Source: Verrucomicrobiales bacterium (GTDB taxonomy: Bacteria; Verrucomicrobiota; Verrucomicrobiia; Limisphaerales; JAYPXF01). From it: a stretch of DNA of 64,000 nucleotides. The translations under genes were made by a program, and so were the position numbers. The notes beneath the pieces are model-generated. The model was given only the letters and a program-made list of their open reading frames with translations, searched no databases and was not told where the DNA came from. The DNA lies in NCBI GenBank assembly GCA_002715965.1, contig PBAL01000092.1, positions 1-64,000 of the forward strand. The letters run 5' to 3'. Below, piece by piece: positions 60,507 to 64,000 of this stretch. Position 1 is the stretch's first letter. Each line of letters begins with the position of its first letter.

Positions 60507-60716
60507 TGCAGGTTCCTTCGGCTATCCCCGCTTCCCGATTACACGAGACAGTCGCGATCTTTGGGAAGCGAGGTCAGGCTACACAATCTGTGCGGAAACG
60601 GAAGCTGTTTGGTAGATGGGAATTGGAATTTGGGAGATTGCAGATAGGAGCTGGAAGAGGAGTATGCCGTCCGAATCACATCTGCCATCCCCAACTTGCA
60701 TCTCCGGCCCGCCAAC

Positions 60717-62765
60717 TCAGAAAGGCATATCGCTTCCGTGCAGTTTCCATTCCTCCGTAAATTCTTTTGGAATCTCGGAGATAAATCGTGAGATCTGCTG
60801 CATCGCATCTCCACTGCCAGCCATGTAGCGCAGGAACGGATAGGAGAGGTAGAGTTCGTCTTTTGCTCGTGTAACCGCAACGTAGAACAGGCGACGTTCC
60901 TCCTCCAATTGCTCTGGCTCATCCACCGATCGATGCGAAGGAAACAAGCCGTCGCAGAGCATGATCACGAACACGACCCGAAACTCGAGTCCTTTGGCCT
61001 GGTGGATGGAGGATAATCGAATTTTCTCATCGTCATCGTCCTGACCGTTCGAATCGGAATCGACATTTGTGAGCAATGCGAGTTGCGTGAGAAAATCTTC
61101 CAGCCCATCGAACTGCGTGGCAAACCCTGCCAACTGCTTTACGTCATCCAGGCGCGATTCGTAGTTCTCATAGGTCAGCTTAAGATGCTCGTCGTAGACC
61201 GCTTCGACGATCAGCTCGATCATGTCGCCCGGATACCCCACCACCGGCTCTGATTCCAGTTGCGACACTGTCGCTGTGAATTGCGCCCAGTGAACCCTTG
61301 TTTTCTTGGGGACAGCTTGCTTAAGCGACTGCAGATCTACCGCCAAGCCACCCGCCGACGCCGTTTCTTGTGCGGGAACAAGCTCAGCCTCGCGTTCGGT
61401 CTTCGTGCGCCGCTGCAGGAATCCGCGCCACAGCTTTTCGGCCGTCTTGCCGCCGATGCCCGGCAACATCCGAACGAGCCGCTTGAAGGCCAGTTCATCC
61501 CGCGGATTGCAGATCAATTTCAGCCAGGCGGCCACGTCCTTGATGTGCGCCTGTTCAAAGAAGCGAATGCCACTGGTGATGGAAAACGGTATGTTGCGCC
61601 GCGTGAGTTCAAATTGCATTTCCGTCGCGTGAAAATGCGCGCGGTAGAGGATCGCCATTTCTTCCAGCGGTATTCCCTCGTCACGCAACTCCAAGGCTCG
61701 TTGCGCCACGAATGCAGCCTGTTCCTGCGCGTCACCGCAACTCACCAATGCCGGTTTGATTCCCTCCGCGCGAAAGCTGCTGAGTTCTTTTTCGAACTGT
61801 CCGATGTTCGCGGAGATGGACTCGTTCGCGAGATTCAGGATCTCGGGTGTGCTGCGATAGTTCGTCTCGATTTTGAAGGTCTTCGTGCCGGGGAATCTCT
61901 TGGGAAAGTCGAGAATGTTCCGGAAATTCGCGCCGCGCCATGAGTAGATACTTTGCGCATCATCACCGACAACCATGAGGTTCTTATGTTCGCCCGCGAG
62001 GATGTCAATGATGTCGCCCTGCACCTGATTCGTATCCTGATACTCGTCCACGAGGATGTAGCGGAAGCGATTCTGGTAAAGCTCGCGAACGTCATCGTGC
62101 TCCATCAACAGGCGCAGCCACTGAACGAGCAGATCGTCGAAGTCCATCGAGTTGGTGGACTGTTTCCGCAGCACGTAGGCTTGCTGCACGGCTTCGAGAT
62201 GATCGTGCAGATGTTGGAAATGCGAATAACGCTCCGAGAGGATTTCACCCATCGTCTTGCACATGTTATGCGCGAGAGAAATCGTGTTGAGCAGGATCTC
62301 CGCCTTCGGAAAGCGCGTCTCCTTCACATCGATCTGAGCATCGTTGATGCAAGCCTGAAGCAGGTCCTTGGAATCTTCGCGATCGAGGATGCCGAAGTCG
62401 CGCTCCCAGCCGAGCAGGTCCGCATGACGTCGAAGAATGCGATTACCTACGGAGTGAAATGTGCCGCCCCATAGCTCGTTGGTATCACAACCGAGCAGGT
62501 CCGAGACGCGCGTCATCATTTCACGCGCGGCCTTGTTGGTGAAGGTGAGGAGGAGAATGCGTTTGGCAGGTACTCCTTGCTCCAGCAATCGGGCAACACG
62601 ATAGGTCAGCGTCCGTGTTTTTCCGGCACCAGCCCCGGCAATTACCAGTGCCGGCCCATCCGTCGCACAAACCGCTGCAAATTGCTGTTCGTTCAGCTCA
62701 CGCTCATAGTCGATCCGGAAATTCACCGGACCGGCATTCTTCTGCAGGTAGTAGTCGCGAGCCAC
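60717..62765 (-). CDS. UvrD/PcrA/Rep-type superfamily 1 DNA helicase
   Basis: A 682-residue 3'-5' ATP-dependent DNA helicase. In order: LNEQQFAAV (Q motif), VIAGAGAGKTRTLTYRV (Walker A), LLTFTNKAAREM (Ia), GTFHSVGNRILRRH, ILVDEYQDTNQVQ (Walker B), VVGDDAQSIYSWRGA (III), IETNYRSTPEIL (IV), SIHQAKGLEFRVVFV (V) and EEERRLFYVAVTRAKDELYL (VI). All motifs are intact. The length is slightly shorter than PcrA because it lacks the long C-terminal RNA-polymerase-binding tail. It should act in DNA repair or replication restart. It appears monocistronic. Confidence 0.96.
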   Translation of the reverse strand: MARDYYLQKNAGPVNFRIDYERELNEQQFAAVCATDGPALVIAGAGAGKTRTLTYRVARLLEQGVPAKRILLLTFTNKAAREMMTRVSDLLGCDTNELWGGTFHSVGNRILRRHADLLGWERDFGILDREDSKDLLQACINDAQIDVKETRFPKAEILLNTISLAHNMCKTMGEILSERYSHFQHLHDHLEAVQQAYVLRKQSTNSMDFDDLLVQWLRLLMEHDDVRELYQNRFRYILVDEYQDTNQVQGDIIDILAGEHKNLMVVGDDAQSIYSWRGANFRNILDFPKRFPGTKTFKIETNYRSTPEILNLANESISANIGQFEKELSSFRAEGIKPALVSCGDAQEQAAFVAQRALELRDEGIPLEEMAILYRAHFHATEMQFELTRRNIPFSITSGIRFFEQAHIKDVAAWLKLICNPRDELAFKRLVRMLPGIGGKTAEKLWRGFLQRRTKTEREAELVPAQETASAGGLAVDLQSLKQAVPKKTRVHWAQFTATVSQLESEPVVGYPGDMIELIVEAVYDEHLKLTYENYESRLDDVKQLAGFATQFDGLEDFLTQLALLTNVDSDSNGQDDDDEKIRLSSIHQAKGLEFRVVFVIMLCDGLFPSHRSVDEPEQLEEERRLFYVAVTRAKDELYLSYPFLRYMAGSGDAMQQISRFISEIPKEFTEEWKLHGSDMPF

Positions 62766-62807
62766 GCGCGGATTCCCTAACTCCTATCTTCTAAAACCCA
62801 TCTCCCA

Positions 62808-63551
62808 CTAGGGCAGCAGACGAATCCGGATGTTCTTGAACTCAACCGGCGCGCCTTCCGATTCGAGGCAAAGGTATCCCTCGGCCGGGCTGGCACCGGT
62901 GCCACCGGACACTTCTTCACCATTCACCCAGAGACGCACCTCGCCATTGATCGCGCGGATGTAGTAGTGATTCCACTGGTTTGTGCCCAAGGTGAGGTTC
63001 TTCGATGGAAAACTGCGACGGCCATTCGGCGCCACGGGTGGGAAGGGGGTGAACTTCGCTGGTCCCGTTGGAAAGACGTCGCCATGCGAGGTGAACCAAT
63101 CTGACTTCTTCTTGTGTCGTTTCTCGTAGAGTTCGGCATAGCCCAGATCCAGCACCTGCACCTCGATGCCATCGGGAAGGCGTCCCTTGCCGTCTTCAAG
63201 TTTCTTGATGGATTTCGGACTCGCCCAGGCAAACACACCAGAGTTGCCACCGTATTTCTTGTGCATCCACTCGCAGACCAGCTCGAAGTTCTTGATCTGT
63301 TTCTTGGAGCGAATGACGCCCACCGGTTTGCCGGTGCAATAGGCGTGACCACCCTCCCATCGCCAAGTGTTGCTATGGCAATTCACGTTCACGAAATCCT
63401 TTCCGGTCAACTGCTTCCAACCCGGCCCGCTCCCATTGATCACCGCCTTGCGCAGGACAGGTTTTGCGGTGGCCGGTTTCTTATCCGCGGCAGTCAACGA
63501 GAGGACAAAGGCGAACGCGAAAAGAAATGTGAATTGCGCAGGTTTGTTCAT
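62808..63551 (-). CDS. Secreted DUF1080 (3-keto-disaccharide hydrolase-like) protein
   Basis: A 247-residue secreted protein with leader FTFLFAFAFVLSLTAADKK from the ATG at 63551 (the frame is open to 63614). It is a concanavalin-like jelly roll of the DUF1080/3-keto-glucoside hydrolase family: WKQLTGKDFVNVNCHSNTWR, GGHAYCTGKPVGVIRSKKQ, FELVCEWMHKKYGGNSGVFA, DGIEVQVLDLGYAELYEK, LTLGTNQWNHYYIRAINGEV and GYLCLESEGAPVEFKNIRIR. The family acts in sugar catabolism in this group. The substrate is a guess (keto-sugar). Confidence 0.92.
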   Translation of the reverse strand: MNKPAQFTFLFAFAFVLSLTAADKKPATAKPVLRKAVINGSGPGWKQLTGKDFVNVNCHSNTWRWEGGHAYCTGKPVGVIRSKKQIKNFELVCEWMHKKYGGNSGVFAWASPKSIKKLEDGKGRLPDGIEVQVLDLGYAELYEKRHKKKSDWFTSHGDVFPTGPAKFTPFPPVAPNGRRSFPSKNLTLGTNQWNHYYIRAINGEVRLWVNGEEVSGGTGASPAEGYLCLESEGAPVEFKNIRIRLLP

Positions 63552-63653
63552 ACCCGTGTGCAGTATTGGAAAACGAGTGTGCGCGCAATGAATTCCTTTT
63601 CGACAGATATTCAATCGGACTCGAAGGGAGGAGTTTCAGGCGCGGAAGTGGTG

Positions 63654-63693
63654 AAAAAGAAAACTCCCAACCGGCAAGCTGCCGCTCGGGAGT
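63654..63693 (-). terminator. Intrinsic terminator of the zinc-ribbon gene
   Basis: On the minus strand ACTCCC and CGGCA pair with TGCCG and GGGAGT across a short loop, followed immediately by TTTTCTTTTTC. It lies just after the zinc-ribbon stop. This is the clearest rho-independent terminator in the window. Confidence 0.85.
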
Positions 63694-63715
63694 CTTCAGG
63701 AAACTCGTTCGCCGA

Positions 63716-63958
63716 TCAGGCGGAATGCCACAGACGAGTCTCGGCGGCCACGCCGGAGAGAGATGGAATGGATTCCTCCGATTCATGGCATTTCTCGCAG
63801 AGAATATTGTTCCCGACGAGTTGGACTTTGCGCAGGCTGAAGAGGCGATGGCAGCCATCGCATTGCTCCATTTTATCGAGGGGGAAGAAGCTGCCCCGGA
63901 CGAGGCGATTCAGCGCTGAACGCAAGATGGGCTTGCTTGAGGAGTCTTGGTCGCTCAT
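63716..63958 (-). CDS. Small zinc-ribbon protein
   Basis: An 80-residue protein with a zinc-ribbon: MEQCDGCHRLFSLRKVQL then ILCEKCHESEESIPS (CxxC...CxxC). The C-terminus is polar. No known family is recognised beyond the zinc-ribbon. The ATG at 63958 is preferred to a TTG at 63970. It ends at the strong terminator downstream; the upstream region is outside the window. Confidence 0.7.
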   Translation of the reverse strand: MSDQDSSSKPILRSALNRLVRGSFFPLDKMEQCDGCHRLFSLRKVQLVGNNILCEKCHESEESIPSLSGVAAETRLWHSA

Positions 63959-64000
63959 GGGGCTTAACAAAGGTGAATACCATAACCCACTTACATGTCA

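Noticed and set aside
1-64000. CRISPR arrays, tRNA, rRNA, complete insertion sequences or prophage genes
   Set aside because: No regular spacer-repeat pattern, no cloverleaf or rRNA blocks, and no transposase or integrase gene were found on reading both strands; only short palindromic repeats are present.

Overview
The window is about 64 kb of GC-rich bacterial DNA. It carries many DUF1501 proteins, planctomycete-type cytochrome C (PSCyt/DUF1549/DUF1553) proteins, secreted sulfatases, a DUF1080 protein, a TIM-barrel sugar isomerase with a twin-arginine-like leader, and a Gfo/Idh dehydrogenase beside a sodium symporter. This set is typical of the Planctomycetota-Verrucomicrobiota group. I favour a Verrucomicrobiota member (Pedosphaera/Limisphaerales-like) from the repeats and overall style, but this is inference because no rRNA marker is present. 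No rRNA, tRNA, CRISPR array or complete insertion sequence was seen.

Region 1 (1-6.3 kb, minus strand) is the end of a polyketide-type biosynthetic operon. In transcription order it has a TubC-type docking domain fused to a thioester reductase, a methyltransferase, a PKS-type class III aminotransferase, a decayed gene, and a ketosynthase-acyltransferase PKS that runs off the window edge. The first three genes overlap by 4-8 bases. The likely chemistry is reductive release of a thioester as an aldehyde and/or amine insertion. Region 2 (6.3-13.7 kb) contains decayed genes (an internally deleted isochorismatase-family gene and a metallo-beta-lactamase/cyclic-nucleotide-binding gene split by two frameshifts), a eukaryotic-type phosphomannomutase, a sugar isomerase-like protein and a secreted protein whose leader is encoded inside a palindromic repeat.

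Region 3 (13.8-24.4 kb) has hisD (with a histone H1-like lysine/alanine tail) and hisC, a ceramidase-like protein, a YdcF-like protein, a DUF1501 protein, an alpha/beta hydrolase, a coupled oxidoreductase/symporter pair and coaE. Region 4 (24.6-38.6 kb) is a polysaccharide or sulfate-ester catabolic zone: a PSCyt/DUF1501 pair, four sulfatases (one lacking both a leader and the usual maturation motif), another DUF1501 protein and a SWIM-like protein.

Region 5 (38.7-47.3 kb) has a dipeptidase, a PAS histidine kinase with its NtrC-type regulator (GAFTNA variant), a SEC-C protein, ArsC-like protein, transaldolase and a receiver-pseudokinase whose phosphoacceptor histidine reads as aspartate. Region 6 (47.4-64 kb) has DUF1501 proteins, a YcxB-like protein, an operon centred on a 1288-residue zinc-ribbon/transmembrane/PEGA/RCC1 protein (the best candidate for an undescribed system), a tightly packed PSCyt-lipoprotein-DUF1501 triad, a UvrD/PcrA helicase, a DUF1080 protein and a zinc-ribbon protein with a clear terminator. 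Short palindromic repeats are scattered between genes throughout.
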